A DNA stretch of 64,000 nucleotides, from NCBI GenBank assembly GCA_947642555.1, contig CANRSX010000001.1:154433-218432 (forward strand), written 5' to 3'. The notes below the pieces were generated by a model that saw only the letters and a list, made by a program, of their open reading frames with translations, was not told the origin of the DNA and did no database searches. Below are positions 15,379 to 24,812 of the stretch, piece by piece. The translations under genes and the position numbers were made by a program. Position 1 is the first letter of the stretch, and every line of letters begins with the position of its first letter. The stretch is from an uncultured Roseburia sp. Lineage in GTDB: Bacteria > Bacillota > Clostridia > Lachnospirales > Lachnospiraceae.

Positions 15379-16599
15379 TCACCTCAGCCACAGAAGCTTT
15401 AACACCTGGGAAAAGCACCAGCGGAAATCAATTTTTTCCACACCGCAGCCGGCGGTGATCCGCCACGTCCTGACCGCCTCATCCCCGAGCATGTAAGTGA
15501 TCGTGCCGATCTCCTCCCCCTCCGCCACCGGCGCCGTCAGATGGCCGTTTATCTCATAGCGGATCACGATCTGTTCGTCTGCCGCGAGGAGAAGCTGCGA
15601 ATACCCTTCCGACTCCGAGAGCTCCGGCGTCACGAACGCTTCTTTACCGATTCCGTCGCCCTGTCCTCCCAGCACCGGTACCGGGGCAAGCTTCGTTTCA
15701 TCCGGCAGGGTCTCCTCCAGATTCCGCTTCTGAAAATTCGCAAGCCCGTATTCCATCAGCCGCTTCGTGTCGGACCATTTGTAAGATTTATTGTTCGGCC
15801 AGCCGCAGGCGAGCAGCGCCACGATATACGTCCTCCCGTCCCGCTCTAAGGCCCCCACATAACAGTAGCCCGCCGTCCCGGTAAAACCGGTCTTTCCGGA
15901 AAGCGCGCCGTCCATCATCTGCAAAAACGCATTGTGGTTGTAGCAGCTGTAGTCTGATTTGCCCTCCACATCCGAAAACGCATACTGCTGTGTCCGCGTG
16001 ATCTGAAGGAATTCCTCCGCCTTCGGCGACGTTTTGATGCAGTATCTCATGATCTGCGCCAGATCCGCCGCCGTCGTGTGGTGAAAGCCCTCCGCGTCCT
16101 CCGCATCCAGCCCGTTCGGCGTGATAAAATGGCTGTCCGCGCAGCCGATCTCCTGCGCCTTGCGGTTCATCAGCCCGGCAAACCCCTGTGTGTCTCCGGA
16201 AATATATTCCGCGATCGCTACCGCGCAGTCGTTGTAGGACTCCAGCATCAGCCCGTAAAGCAGATCCCGCATATAAAAGGTCTGTCCCTCCCGCATCCCT
16301 AAGTGCACCTTCGGCTGCGAGGCCGCGTTGGCCGACACGGTCACCGTACTGTCCAGATCACAGTGCTCCAGTGCAAGGATGCAGGTTAAGATCTTCGTCG
16401 TACTGGCATTTGCCATCGCCTCATGGCCGTTTTTTTCAAACAGGATCCGCCCGGAATCCCCGTCCATCAGAACGGCCGATTTCGCGTAAAGCTCCGTCTC
16501 CGCGGGCTCTTCCGTCGTCTGCGCCCCGGAAACAACGGTTTTTGTAACACTGGTAAACAGGATAAAACATACAAGAAAAAAAGAAAGGAATCGTTTCAT
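15379..16599 (-). CDS. D-alanyl-D-alanine carboxypeptidase, DacF-like
   Basis: A penicillin-binding protein (S11 family) of 406 residues that trims the terminal D-Ala of peptidoglycan stem peptides. A signal peptide (MKRFLSFFLVCFILFTSV) is followed by the active-site SxxK as NASTTKIL near residue 65, SxN as SYNDCAVA near 126, and KTG as SGKTGFTGTAG near 235. A C-terminal beta domain ends in a hydrophobic helix (CFSQVLKLLWLR) that could anchor it. ATG 16599 has CGGAG upstream. It lies downstream of scpA-scpB, a common neighbourhood in Clostridia. Confidence 0.88.
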   Translation of the reverse strand: MKRFLSFFLVCFILFTSVTKTVVSGAQTTEEPAETELYAKSAVLMDGDSGRILFEKNGHEAMANASTTKILTCILALEHCDLDSTVTVSANAASQPKVHLGMREGQTFYMRDLLYGLMLESYNDCAVAIAEYISGDTQGFAGLMNRKAQEIGCADSHFITPNGLDAEDAEGFHHTTAADLAQIMRYCIKTSPKAEEFLQITRTQQYAFSDVEGKSDYSCYNHNAFLQMMDGALSGKTGFTGTAGYCYVGALERDGRTYIVALLACGWPNNKSYKWSDTKRLMEYGLANFQKRNLEETLPDETKLAPVPVLGGQGDGIGKEAFVTPELSESEGYSQLLLAADEQIVIRYEINGHLTAPVAEGEEIGTITYMLGDEAVRTWRITAGCGVEKIDFRWCFSQVLKLLWLR

Positions 16600-16757
16600 A
16601 GCACTCCGAAAAGTCATTTCATAGATTTATATGCGCCTGTTCGCATTCTCATGCCAGATCCGGCGCTCCCGCTCCCGGGCTGATCCTGCACGTTTCCCTC
16701 CGGGCTGATCCGGCGCATCCCTCCGCCCGGGCAGGTTATCCTCCCGCGGACGCCGGC

Positions 16758-17327
16758 TTAAATGTCCATCTTCATGTGCATCTCCGCCTCCGCCTCCTGC
16801 CGGAACTCCTCGACCTGCACCGGGTTTAAGACCGGCAGCTCCTCGATGGACTGCACGCCGAAGCTCCTTAAAAATTCCTCCGTCGTCCCGAACAGAAGGG
16901 GCCTGCCGGGGGCGTCCAGCCGTCCGAGCTCACAGACCAGGTTGTACTCCACCAGCTTGTTTACCGCATGGTCGCAGGAGACGCCCCGGATCTTCTCGAT
17001 CTCCGCCTTCGTCACCGGCTGCTTGTAGGCGATGATCGAGAGCGTCTCCAAAAGGACGTCGGTCAGCACATGCCGCTTCGGCTGCCTGGCGATGCGGATT
17101 AAGTACTCGTACATCTCCTTTTTGGTGCACATCTGGTAGGCGCCGTCCAGCTCGATGATCTGCACCCCGATGGAGTCATCCTCGTAGTGCCGCATCATCC
17201 CATCCAGGATCGCCTTTGTCTCCTTTTTATCCAGCTCGATCGCCGCGGCGATCCGCTCCAGCTCCACCGATTCCCCCATGGTAAAAAGAATCGCCTCGAT
17301 CACCGCCTCGTAATGTTTTCCTTCCAT
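16758..17327 (-). CDS. scpB: Segregation and condensation protein B
   Basis: A protein of 189 residues forming the kleisin-associated winged-helix dimer of the SMC-ScpAB condensin. Visible are the N-terminal HYEAVIEAILFTMGESVE and the second winged helix region RHVLTDVLLETLSIIAYKQPVTKAEIEKIRGV, which is strongly conserved in ScpB. The length is usual. It starts 47 bases after scpA and is followed by the carboxypeptidase gene. Confidence 0.92.
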   Translation of the reverse strand: MEGKHYEAVIEAILFTMGESVELERIAAAIELDKKETKAILDGMMRHYEDDSIGVQIIELDGAYQMCTKKEMYEYLIRIARQPKRHVLTDVLLETLSIIAYKQPVTKAEIEKIRGVSCDHAVNKLVEYNLVCELGRLDAPGRPLLFGTTEEFLRSFGVQSIEELPVLNPVQVEEFRQEAEAEMHMKMDI

Positions 17328-17374
17328 CTGTTATCCCCCTGCCGTTTCCAGCTGTCTTTCTCTGGCACGCCGCG

Positions 17375-18124
17375 CTACGCCACGATTTTCGACTCGATTA
17401 AAATATCGTCAAAGGTATGCTCCTGCGAGATAAAAATCCGCCCCATCTTCATCAGCTCTAAGATCGCAAGGAATGTCACAATGATCTCCATCCGGCCCGC
17501 CTGCGCCTCCAGAAGGCTGCGGAACGAAAAATGGCGGTGCGTCATGCAGTAATTCTCCAGGTATGCCATCTTCTCCGAGAGCGAGACCTCCTCCTTCTCG
17601 ATCCTGCCGAACCTGGAACGCACCGGGTCGATCCTGCCCACCTGCTTTTTCATGACTGACTTAAAGATGTGGTTTAATTTGGCGAGCGTCACATCGCTCA
17701 TCAGCTCCATCACATCGACGGGTTCCTCATAATCCGCCACCTCGGGCGGGATCGTGGCCGGCTTAAACAGCACCCGCTCCGCGTCGAGCTGCCGGTCGCG
17801 CAGCTCATATGCCATGCACTTGTACATCTTGTACTCGAGCAGCTGCTGTACCAGCTCCGCGCGCGGATCCTCCTCCTCTTCCTCCTCCGTCTCCGGCGCC
17901 GGAAGCAGCATCCGGGACTTGATGTCGATCAGCGTCGCCGCCATCACGAGAAATTCGCTCACCACGTTTAAATCCTGCCGCTTCATCTCGGCGATGTAGG
18001 CCAGGTACTGGTTCGTAATCTCAGCGATCGGAATATCGTAAATATTCACTTTGTTTTTTTCGAGCAGGTGCAGAAGCAGATCCAGCGGCCCCTCAAACAC
18101 CTGTAGTTTCACTGTCATTTCCAT
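17375..18124 (-). CDS. scpA: Segregation and condensation protein A
   Basis: The kleisin of the SMC condensin, about 249 residues. The N terminus has the family block VKLQVFEGPLDLLLHLLEKNK and DIPIAEITNQYL. The C-terminal winged helix contains FLAILELMKMGRIFISQEHTFDDI. An acidic middle (EEEEEDPRAELVQQLLEYKMYK) is typical. The open frame extends to 18193, but family members start MExxVKLE, so ATG 18124 is preferred; no strong ribosome site is visible, and 18118 or 18136 are alternatives. Confidence 0.9.
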   Translation of the reverse strand: MEMTVKLQVFEGPLDLLLHLLEKNKVNIYDIPIAEITNQYLAYIAEMKRQDLNVVSEFLVMAATLIDIKSRMLLPAPETEEEEEEDPRAELVQQLLEYKMYKCMAYELRDRQLDAERVLFKPATIPPEVADYEEPVDVMELMSDVTLAKLNHIFKSVMKKQVGRIDPVRSRFGRIEKEEVSLSEKMAYLENYCMTHRHFSFRSLLEAQAGRMEIIVTFLAILELMKMGRIFISQEHTFDDILIESKIVA

Positions 18125-18261
18125 AATCTTACTCATTTTACATTGCTTTTTCCAAAAATACAAGCACAAATTTCGCATATTGTACAGGCACACACGCTAA
18201 AATGTAAAGAAACGAAATGTCCGGCCCGCCGGTTTTCATTTCCGAACCAGGAGGAATCTTT

Positions 18262-19530
18262 GTGAAACTTTTACTTTCCTTATTATTATGCTTCTCTCTC
18301 ACCGCATCCACGGCCGCAGGCGATGCTTCCGGCACTCCTGTTTCCGTGGAAACCATGACGGACGACGTTTCCGCAGAAACCATGACGGACGACGTTTCCG
18401 CAGAAACCATGGCTTCAGACAACGCCTCCACGCAGGCCGCGTCAGAAGCATCCTTAAGCATCCAGGCGCCAAGCGTCATTCTCATGGAAGCCTCCACGGG
18501 CGCTGTGCTCTACGAAAAAAATCCGCACGAGGCAATGCACCCGGCAAGCATCACGAAAATCATGACCCTGCTCCTGATCTTTGACGCGTTAGAGAGCGGA
18601 AAAATCTCGCTCTCCGACACTGTGACCGTCTCGGAATACGCCGCCAGCATGGGCGGATCCCAGGTCTATCTCGAGACAGGCGAGACCCAAACCGTCGAGA
18701 CCATGATCAAATGCATCAGCGTGGCGAGCGCCAATGACGCCTGCGTGGCCATGGCGGAGCACCTCTGCGGCTCCGAGTCCGAGTTTGTCCGGCAGATGAA
18801 CGAGCGCGCCAAAGGGCTTGGGATGAACGACACGACGTTTGTAAACTGCTGCGGCCTTGACGCCGACGGACACATGACAAGCGCTCACGACGTCGCGCTG
18901 ATGTCGCGCGAGCTGATCGTCCGCCATCCGGACATCCATAATTATTCCATGATCTGGATGGAAAATATCACCCACACCACGGCGAAGGGAACCAGCGAAT
19001 TCGGGCTTGCCAACACCAACAAGCTCATCCGCCAGTACCAGTATGCGACCGGGTTAAAAACCGGATTTACCAGCCTTGCAAAATACTGCGTTTCCGCGAC
19101 CGCAAAAAAAGACGATATGGAGCTGATCGCCGTCATCATGGGCGCGCCGGACCCGAAAGCGCGCACCGCGGACGCCACGACGCTGCTCAATTACGGCTTC
19201 GGACAGTGCCATATCTACTCCGATCCCAACGACGAGCGGCTCGCACCGATCGCCGTGGAAAAGGGCATCACCGAATATGTGAATCTGGAGTACGCCTCCC
19301 CGTTTTCCTATGTCTCCACCGACGGCTCGGATCTGACCGGCATCGAAAAGACGCTCGAGCTGCCGGAATCCGTGGCCGCGCCTGTAAAACGGGGCGGCGT
19401 CGCCGGCAGGGCGGTCTACACCATAGGCGGCAGGGAAATCGGCAGCGTAAACCTCCTCTTCACCGACAGCGTGCCGGTCGCCACCTATAAGGATTATTTC
19501 TTAAAGGCTCTGACCTGGTATCTGATCTGA
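18262..19530 (+). CDS. Second D-alanyl-D-alanine carboxypeptidase (S11)
   Basis: The protein has 422 residues from GTG 18262, which has a perfect AGGAGG seven bases upstream; the ATG at 18217 has none. A signal peptide (KLLLSLLLCFSLTASTAAG) is followed by a Thr/Asp-rich linker encoded by a 27-bp tandem repeat. SxxK is HPASITKIMT, SxN is SVASANDACVAM and KTG is TGLKTGFTS. A C-terminal beta domain and a closing hydrophobic segment follow. It is divergent from scpA, so two carboxypeptidases flank the condensin genes. Confidence 0.9.
   Translation: MKLLLSLLLCFSLTASTAAGDASGTPVSVETMTDDVSAETMTDDVSAETMASDNASTQAASEASLSIQAPSVILMEASTGAVLYEKNPHEAMHPASITKIMTLLLIFDALESGKISLSDTVTVSEYAASMGGSQVYLETGETQTVETMIKCISVASANDACVAMAEHLCGSESEFVRQMNERAKGLGMNDTTFVNCCGLDADGHMTSAHDVALMSRELIVRHPDIHNYSMIWMENITHTTAKGTSEFGLANTNKLIRQYQYATGLKTGFTSLAKYCVSATAKKDDMELIAVIMGAPDPKARTADATTLLNYGFGQCHIYSDPNDERLAPIAVEKGITEYVNLEYASPFSYVSTDGSDLTGIEKTLELPESVAAPVKRGGVAGRAVYTIGGREIGSVNLLFTDSVPVATYKDYFLKALTWYLI
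18349..18411 (+). repeat. 27-bp coding tandem repeat in the carboxypeptidase linker
   Basis: Two identical 27-base units start at 18349 and 18376 with a 9-base partial at 18403. Each encodes ETMTDDVSA. The unit length keeps the frame, so copy number can change linker length. Confidence 0.8.
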
Positions 19531-19537
19531 CGCTGCA

Positions 19538-19563
19538 AACCCCCGCAGTCATCTGCGGGGGTT
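19538..19563. terminator. Convergent bidirectional terminator
   Basis: AACCCCCGCAG (19538-19548) pairs perfectly with CTGCGGGGGTT (19553-19563) around TCAT. It separates the carboxypeptidase gene and the opposing hydrolase gene. Confidence 0.7.
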
Positions 19564-19583
19564 CTGATATTTCTATATTGGTC

Positions 19584-21449
19584 TTAGTAAGGATAGCTGA
19601 ACGATGTATTCGCGACCGTGACAGCTGTAACCCAGAGCGCGTTCACCAGCCCTCCGAGCCATACCGTTCCGGTCAGCTTCTGAAGCTTTATGTCAAAATA
19701 CGCCGCAATCCCAAGAATCGGCACGAACGGGATCGCCAGAATCGGGATCAGCGCGCCTCCCATCGCCAGCAGCGGATTGGAGAAATTCGCCCAGGTAATC
19801 GCTCCGGTAAAGAGCACCGGGACATAGGTCACCAGGATAAACAGAAGCGGCGCGAGCATATTGAACGCCACGCTGACCAGGATCTGCCGGCGTTCACTCC
19901 ATCCCTGGAAACAGTTCTGATTGACGCAGACGCTGTTCACCAGATAAAAGATGAGGAAAAACGGAAGATATTTCAGCATCACCAGAATCTTTGACGAATC
20001 AAAGACCCGGATGTCAAAGCTCCAGATCCGAAAGTCTGTCTGGAAGAAATAATCCGCGGCAAACACCAGCGCGAAGACACCTGCGGTCACAGCCAGCGCA
20101 AGGACAATCGTTTTTCCCGCCTGTTTCTTTTTTATGGCAGTGCCAAAGGACGTCCCCCGCCCTTTAAAGGATCCCGAGAGAATCCGCAGCACGATCAGGG
20201 ATACCGCCGCGCTCGCCACGCTCCAAACCCCGATTCCGCCCGTCGTATCCTGGGGCCAGAACGGATTTACCAGCAGACCGAATCCGACAAGGATCGCCGG
20301 CATTAAAAGCACGGCGCAGATCACCCCGTTTATCACATTTCCGATGACATATCCCGTCTTCTTTCCCCCTGTAAGGTCCGGAAGGCAAAGCGTCTCTTTT
20401 GCCCGCAGTCCGGAAAAATACGGCAGCGCAAGCAGCATCTCCGCAAACGGCACGACAAAGGCGAAAAATCCGATCAGCCCGATCAGGTTAAACGCCTCCT
20501 TCAGCCACCAGAGCTGATTCGAGGCCGGAAGGGGCTTTGGCGCGCCCAGCGTCTGCTCGAAAAACGTAATCGCGTTTCCCGCGGAGGCAGGAGAAAAGTG
20601 ATTCATCGCGTGAAATTCCCCGGGAGAATAGATCACCAGCTGATACCTGTTCTCCTGATTGACAAAGTACTCTCCCTCTTCCACCGGCCCTTCCACCTTC
20701 TGGCCCGTCTGTACCGCGATCAGGGAACGTGTGATGTCGTGGTCCGTCAGCTCGTACCCCCTGTAGCCGAGCATGGTACAGAATTCGTCATACTTTCCCA
20801 GGTTTACCCCGAGATCGCAGAGATAACCGCTCTGCCCTGACGTATCCGCCCCGGCTGCCAGCGTCATCGGGTAATTTCCCACGATAAAAGAAGCCGCCAC
20901 CTTATTCTGCGCCTTCGCCTCCTCCGCCGTTTTGCCCGCCATGAGCGCCTCCCGCTCCAGCGACGTGTAATATGCCGCCGTCGCGTCCGCAAAGCCTCCG
21001 CCCATCGAATGGCCGGTCACGCCGATCCGGGAAGCATCCACAAAGTTCAGACCGGAAAGATATTCCACCGCATCCGTCATTCCGCCCGTTGTGACCTGGA
21101 TCTCACTGGCGCCGTCCATATCCACAAGGGAGGAATCGCCGTGCTTATACGCATTCTGCGCAAAAACAACATATCCCCTGCGCGCCAGCTCCACATAATT
21201 GATATCCTGCATCTCCCGGTTGTTCAGATATCCGTGGCTCGCGACAATCGCCGGAGCAGGCGTTTCGGCGGTCGCATTCTCCGGAACAAACAGATATCCG
21301 GTATACAGCCCCGCATTCGTCTGAAAGCTGATCTCCTTTACCTGCACCCTCCCAAAATCCGACTGGATCAGCGACGCGCCGGCCGCTCCCGCCAGACACA
21401 GGATCAGCGCAGCGAGCATCCGGATCTTCCATGATAATTTTTTCTTCAT
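19584..21449 (-). CDS. Alpha/beta hydrolase fused to a multi-pass membrane domain
   Basis: The protein has 621 residues. A first membrane helix (MLAALILCLAGAAGASLI) precedes an extracellular alpha/beta-hydrolase domain of about 300 residues with the nucleophile elbow GVTGHSMGGG near residue 147 and an oxyanion region SHGYLNNRE. The C-terminal half has about eight membrane helices. Dienelactone-hydrolase-like lipases or esterases share the first half; the substrate is unknown. The gene has its own promoter region with a palindrome ATTCC-AGT-GGAAT and lies downstream of a MarR gene. Confidence 0.68.
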   Translation of the reverse strand: MKKKLSWKIRMLAALILCLAGAAGASLIQSDFGRVQVKEISFQTNAGLYTGYLFVPENATAETPAPAIVASHGYLNNREMQDINYVELARRGYVVFAQNAYKHGDSSLVDMDGASEIQVTTGGMTDAVEYLSGLNFVDASRIGVTGHSMGGGFADATAAYYTSLEREALMAGKTAEEAKAQNKVAASFIVGNYPMTLAAGADTSGQSGYLCDLGVNLGKYDEFCTMLGYRGYELTDHDITRSLIAVQTGQKVEGPVEEGEYFVNQENRYQLVIYSPGEFHAMNHFSPASAGNAITFFEQTLGAPKPLPASNQLWWLKEAFNLIGLIGFFAFVVPFAEMLLALPYFSGLRAKETLCLPDLTGGKKTGYVIGNVINGVICAVLLMPAILVGFGLLVNPFWPQDTTGGIGVWSVASAAVSLIVLRILSGSFKGRGTSFGTAIKKKQAGKTIVLALAVTAGVFALVFAADYFFQTDFRIWSFDIRVFDSSKILVMLKYLPFFLIFYLVNSVCVNQNCFQGWSERRQILVSVAFNMLAPLLFILVTYVPVLFTGAITWANFSNPLLAMGGALIPILAIPFVPILGIAAYFDIKLQKLTGTVWLGGLVNALWVTAVTVANTSFSYPY

Positions 21450-21569
21450 ACCTTCTCCTTTTCAGATGGCAGACCGCCCGCGAAGCAGTCTGCCTCATCC
21501 CGCTGTTCCCTGCAGAGACATACCCTCTGAATCATCATCCGCAAAATACTTTCTCACGGAATTATATTC

Positions 21570-21582
21570 ATTCCACTGGAAT
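21570..21582. promoter_or_regulatory. Palindrome in the hydrolase promoter region
   Basis: ATTCCACTGGAAT is a 5-3-5 inverted repeat beside AT-rich sequence with a minus-strand TATAAT near 21592-21597. The neighbouring MarR-type protein (21657-22157) is a plausible binder. Confidence 0.35.
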
Positions 21583-21596
21583 ATATATCATTATAA

Positions 21597-21624
21597 TAAA
21601 AAAGGGGATGTTTGTCCACCCCCT
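21597..21624 (-). terminator. Probable terminator of cls-marR
   Basis: A short AGGGG/CCCCT stem with a 14-base loop is followed on the minus strand by at least six T. It lies 33 bases after the marR stop. Confidence 0.45.
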
Positions 21625-21656
21625 AAATATCCACAAATATCACGGATCCGATTTGT

Positions 21657-22157
21657 CTATTTTTTTGTCTCCGGAATCAGGGCCGGATCCCTGCACTCCG
21701 GCGCAGGACCAGCGGCCATGTCCAGTATATGCGCAAACCGCTCGACATATTCGAACGGAATCGCGTCAAGCTCCGTGAACATCTTCTGAAAAATCTGCCG
21801 GTAGATATATTCCGAATAATGCTCATATGCTTTTCGTCCTTTTTCCGTGGGCTTTACGATCACCGTCTTCCGGTTGTTTTCAAAATGATATTTTTCCAGC
21901 AGCCCTTTTTCCGTCATTTTCTGAACGTTTTTCGAAAATGCGCTCTGTGAAATCCCCAGCCTCGCGGCGATCTGACCCATCGACTCGTTTTTTTCCTCAT
22001 TTTCCAGAATATACTCCAGCACCTGCACCTGGGCCGGCGAAAAGGAAAGATCAGAATCAACATGATATTCCTTTTTATATGCGCTCGCATACACATTTCC
22101 ATAACGGATGCATTTCTCGACGATATTTCTGTATTTTCCCATCCATACAAGCTCCAT
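21657..22157 (-). CDS. MarR-family regulator
   Basis: The protein has 166 residues with a winged helix-turn-helix. Recognition helix region: SMGQIAARLGISQSAFSKNVQKM at about 59-81; wing: GLLEKYHFENNRKTVIVKPTEKGRKA. AGGAGG precedes ATG 22157, which lies 10 bases after cls, so the two are probably one transcript. Its targets are not known; the palindrome upstream of the adjacent hydrolase gene is a candidate. Confidence 0.82.
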   Translation of the reverse strand: MELVWMGKYRNIVEKCIRYGNVYASAYKKEYHVDSDLSFSPAQVQVLEYILENEEKNESMGQIAARLGISQSAFSKNVQKMTEKGLLEKYHFENNRKTVIVKPTEKGRKAYEHYSEYIYRQIFQKMFTELDAIPFEYVERFAHILDMAAGPAPECRDPALIPETKK

Positions 22158-22167
22158 CCCGCACCTC

Positions 22168-23703
22168 CTACATCAGCGGCGCGAACAGGCGCAGGACGCT
22201 CTGCACCATCCGGATCGGAAGCGCCCTGCCCTGGCAGAACTCCAGGCTGATCTCCCTTGAGCATTCAAAGGTCTTAAGGCAGTCGTCCTTCACCTGAAGC
22301 ACCGCCGATGACCGGTACATCCACACGCCGCACTCAAAATGAAGGTACAGGCTGCGGAAATCTAAGTTCACGCTCCCCACAGTCGCGATCTCATCGTCAC
22401 AGACAAAGCATTTTGCATGGAGAAAGCCGGGCGTATACTGATAAATTCTGACACCGCTCTTAAGCAGCGGCGCATAATACGACTGCGTCAGCAGATACAC
22501 CATCTTTTTATCCGGGATGCCCGGCGTCACGATCCGCACATCCACGCCGCTTTTCGCCGCATTGCAAAGCGTCACCAGCATCTCGTTGTCAATGATCAGA
22601 TACGGCGTGAAAATATAGACATACCGCTTTGCCCGCGCGATGATATTCAGGTAAATATTTTCCCCGACATTCTCCTGATCCAGCGGGCTGTCCCCGTAGG
22701 GCTGCACATAACCGTCGCTGACAAACGGCCCCTTCTGATACACCGCAGGCATAAACTTCCGGCAGTCCTCCGTCATGCGCGTGATATAATCCCACATGGA
22801 GAGGAACATGTTCGTCAGGCTCCATACGCCCTCGCCCTCAATGCGGACTCCGGTATCCTTCCAGTAGCCGAAGCGCTCGATCCGGTTGATATACTCGTCC
22901 GCCAGATTGATCCCGCCGGTATAGCCGACGGTCCCGTCCGCCACAAGAATTTTCCGGTGATCCCTGTTGTTCATCACCACGGAGATAATCGGGCGGAACG
23001 GATTAAACGCGGCGCATTTTATCCCCTTTGCCTGCAGGACGCGGTAATACTTCGGCGGCAGGGTGGAAATACAGCCCACATCGTCATAGATCAGCCGTAC
23101 CTCCACGCCCTCCTTCACCTTCTGCTCCAAAATGTCCACGACCGCCTGGAACATTTCCCCCTCTTCTATAATAAAGTATTCCAGGAAAATAAAATGCTTT
23201 GCGCGCTTTAAATCTTCCAGCATATCCACGAACATGACTTCGCCGCATTCGTAGTACTTCGTGCCCGTGTTCTGATAGAGCGGGAAGCCCGCGTACTCGC
23301 TGATATACCGCGACTGATTATAGACGGAGGCGTCCTCTGCCAGTAGCTCCTGTTCCGCCTTTTCGTCGCGCACCAAACAGGCGCTGATCACCCGGTTGTA
23401 TTCATCCATCTGGCGCTGCGTGCCTTTTGTCAGTCCGGATCTGCCAAACAGGAAATACAGCGGCAGTCCCACCATCGGCGAGAGCAGAATCAGAAAGGTC
23501 CACGACAGCTTGTTCACCGGATTCACCCATTTGTTTACAATGACGAGCACAAGAAGGATCGCAATCCCGCGAAACACCAGGTTTGCATAGGTAAACTGGT
23601 AAGAAAACTGCCACAGCATGACAATCGCCCATGCCACCTGGAGCAGAATAAACAGCGCGATAATCGCAGCTCTCCCCAGAATCAGATTGATGATTTTTTT
23701 CAT
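22168..23703 (-). CDS. cls: Cardiolipin synthase
   Basis: A phospholipase D-superfamily enzyme of 511 residues that condenses phosphatidylglycerol to cardiolipin at the membrane. Two membrane helices lie at the N terminus (IIALFILLQVAWAIVMLW and a second near 40-55), then the PLDNF domain (LSPMVGLPLYFLFGRS). Two HKD motifs follow: HRKILVADGTVGYTGGIN near 245 and HAKCFVCDDEIATVGSVN near 425. The length is usual. GGAGG precedes ATG 23703. It is followed by marR. Confidence 0.92.
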   Translation of the reverse strand: MKKIINLILGRAAIIALFILLQVAWAIVMLWQFSYQFTYANLVFRGIAILLVLVIVNKWVNPVNKLSWTFLILLSPMVGLPLYFLFGRSGLTKGTQRQMDEYNRVISACLVRDEKAEQELLAEDASVYNQSRYISEYAGFPLYQNTGTKYYECGEVMFVDMLEDLKRAKHFIFLEYFIIEEGEMFQAVVDILEQKVKEGVEVRLIYDDVGCISTLPPKYYRVLQAKGIKCAAFNPFRPIISVVMNNRDHRKILVADGTVGYTGGINLADEYINRIERFGYWKDTGVRIEGEGVWSLTNMFLSMWDYITRMTEDCRKFMPAVYQKGPFVSDGYVQPYGDSPLDQENVGENIYLNIIARAKRYVYIFTPYLIIDNEMLVTLCNAAKSGVDVRIVTPGIPDKKMVYLLTQSYYAPLLKSGVRIYQYTPGFLHAKCFVCDDEIATVGSVNLDFRSLYLHFECGVWMYRSSAVLQVKDDCLKTFECSREISLEFCQGRALPIRMVQSVLRLFAPLM

Positions 23704-23788
23704 ATGTTTCCTCCGGTTTCCGATCCGACGATCAGATACTTCATTGATAAAGCCATGTCATTTATCATATAAGTTTTTCAGAAAAAAG

Positions 23789-24697
23789 TCAACTGCGCAC
23801 CAGATGATCCGCGTGAATCACCCCCCAGCACTTTTTTCCCAGCTGCTCCCCTCTCGGGTATGCGCGTTCATACAGTCGTAGTTTCATTTCAGCCGGCGTA
23901 AAAAACGGGTATTTCTGAAACGCCAGAGCCAGTGTCCCCGTCACGACCGGAGCCGCCATGGACGTCCCGCTTTTTACCTGATATCCGCTCCCGTCGCGGC
24001 TGCAGCTCGTAATCTTCGTTCCGGGTGCAAGGATCTCCGGCTTTACGATGCAGCACTCGGTCGGGCCGCTGCCGCTGTAGCCGCTTTTTAAGCCCCGCAC
24101 CCCGCCGTCCGGCAGCATGTCGTCGCTGCTTCCCACCGTTAAGATTTTCCGCGAAATGCCCGGGATTGTCACGGAATTTTCCTTCGGGCCGTTGTTGCCC
24201 GCGGCGGCCACCACCATAATCCCGCGTTCCCAGAGATCGTCCACCGCGGCGAGCAGGCTGCCCTGCTCTTTTTTCCCCGCGTTCGGGAGCATGCCGACCG
24301 AGATATTTAACAGCCTGATCCCGTATCGCTTCTGATTCCGCATCACCCACTCCACGCCGGCGAGCACCTTTTCCGTGCTGCCGTTTCCTTTTTCGTCCAG
24401 CACTTTTAACACGATCAGATTCGCCTTCGGCGCGATCCCGCTGTAAATCCGGATATGACGCGCATCCTCGGACATCCGCCCGTCGCCGCCGATGATCCCG
24501 CACACGTGGGTGCCGTGCCCGTTATCGTCGTAAAGCCCGGTTCTGCGGTTACAGAAATCCTGAAAATCCAGAATCCTTTTTCCAAAGTCCGGGTGCGGCG
24601 CGACCCCTGTATCCATCACCACAACCGTAATATTTTCCCCGTTTAATCCCGATTTATATGCATAATCCGTATGGATCAGTTTTTTCACACGATTCAT
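23789..24697 (-). CDS. Subtilisin-like serine protease (S8), intracellular type
   Basis: The protein has 302 residues with the full catalytic triad: Asp in VVMDTGVAPHPDF near 30, His in NGHGTHVCGIIGG near 61, Ser in SGTSMAAPVVTG near 243. There is no signal peptide and almost no propeptide (MNRVKKLIHTDYAYK), which fits intracellular subtilisins that act on cytoplasmic proteins. It stands alone between cls and pnp. The start is supported by AGGA upstream. Confidence 0.85.
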   Translation of the reverse strand: MNRVKKLIHTDYAYKSGLNGENITVVVMDTGVAPHPDFGKRILDFQDFCNRRTGLYDDNGHGTHVCGIIGGDGRMSEDARHIRIYSGIAPKANLIVLKVLDEKGNGSTEKVLAGVEWVMRNQKRYGIRLLNISVGMLPNAGKKEQGSLLAAVDDLWERGIMVVAAAGNNGPKENSVTIPGISRKILTVGSSDDMLPDGGVRGLKSGYSGSGPTECCIVKPEILAPGTKITSCSRDGSGYQVKSGTSMAAPVVTGTLALAFQKYPFFTPAEMKLRLYERAYPRGEQLGKKCWGVIHADHLVRS

Positions 24698-24753
24698 GTC
24701 ATTCCTGAAACACTTTTTTTTATTTTATGCAGACCGTGCGGAAAGGTTTTAAA

Positions 24754-24801
24754 CGATAAAACCGGGAAAGCGCAGAAACAACCGTCCCCACGCCTTCCCG
24801 G
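24754..24801 (-). terminator. Terminator of pnp
   Basis: On the minus strand CCGGGAAGGCG and CGCTTTCCCGG form an 11-bp stem (24791-24801 with 24762-24772) followed by TTTTATC. It lies directly after the PNPase stop. Confidence 0.7.
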
Positions 24802-24812
24802 CAATGAATCTC

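Noticed and set aside
15379..15450. Frame-adjacent hydrophobic end of the carboxypeptidase as a separate gene
   Set aside because: It continues the DacF-like frame and is an expected C-terminal anchor.
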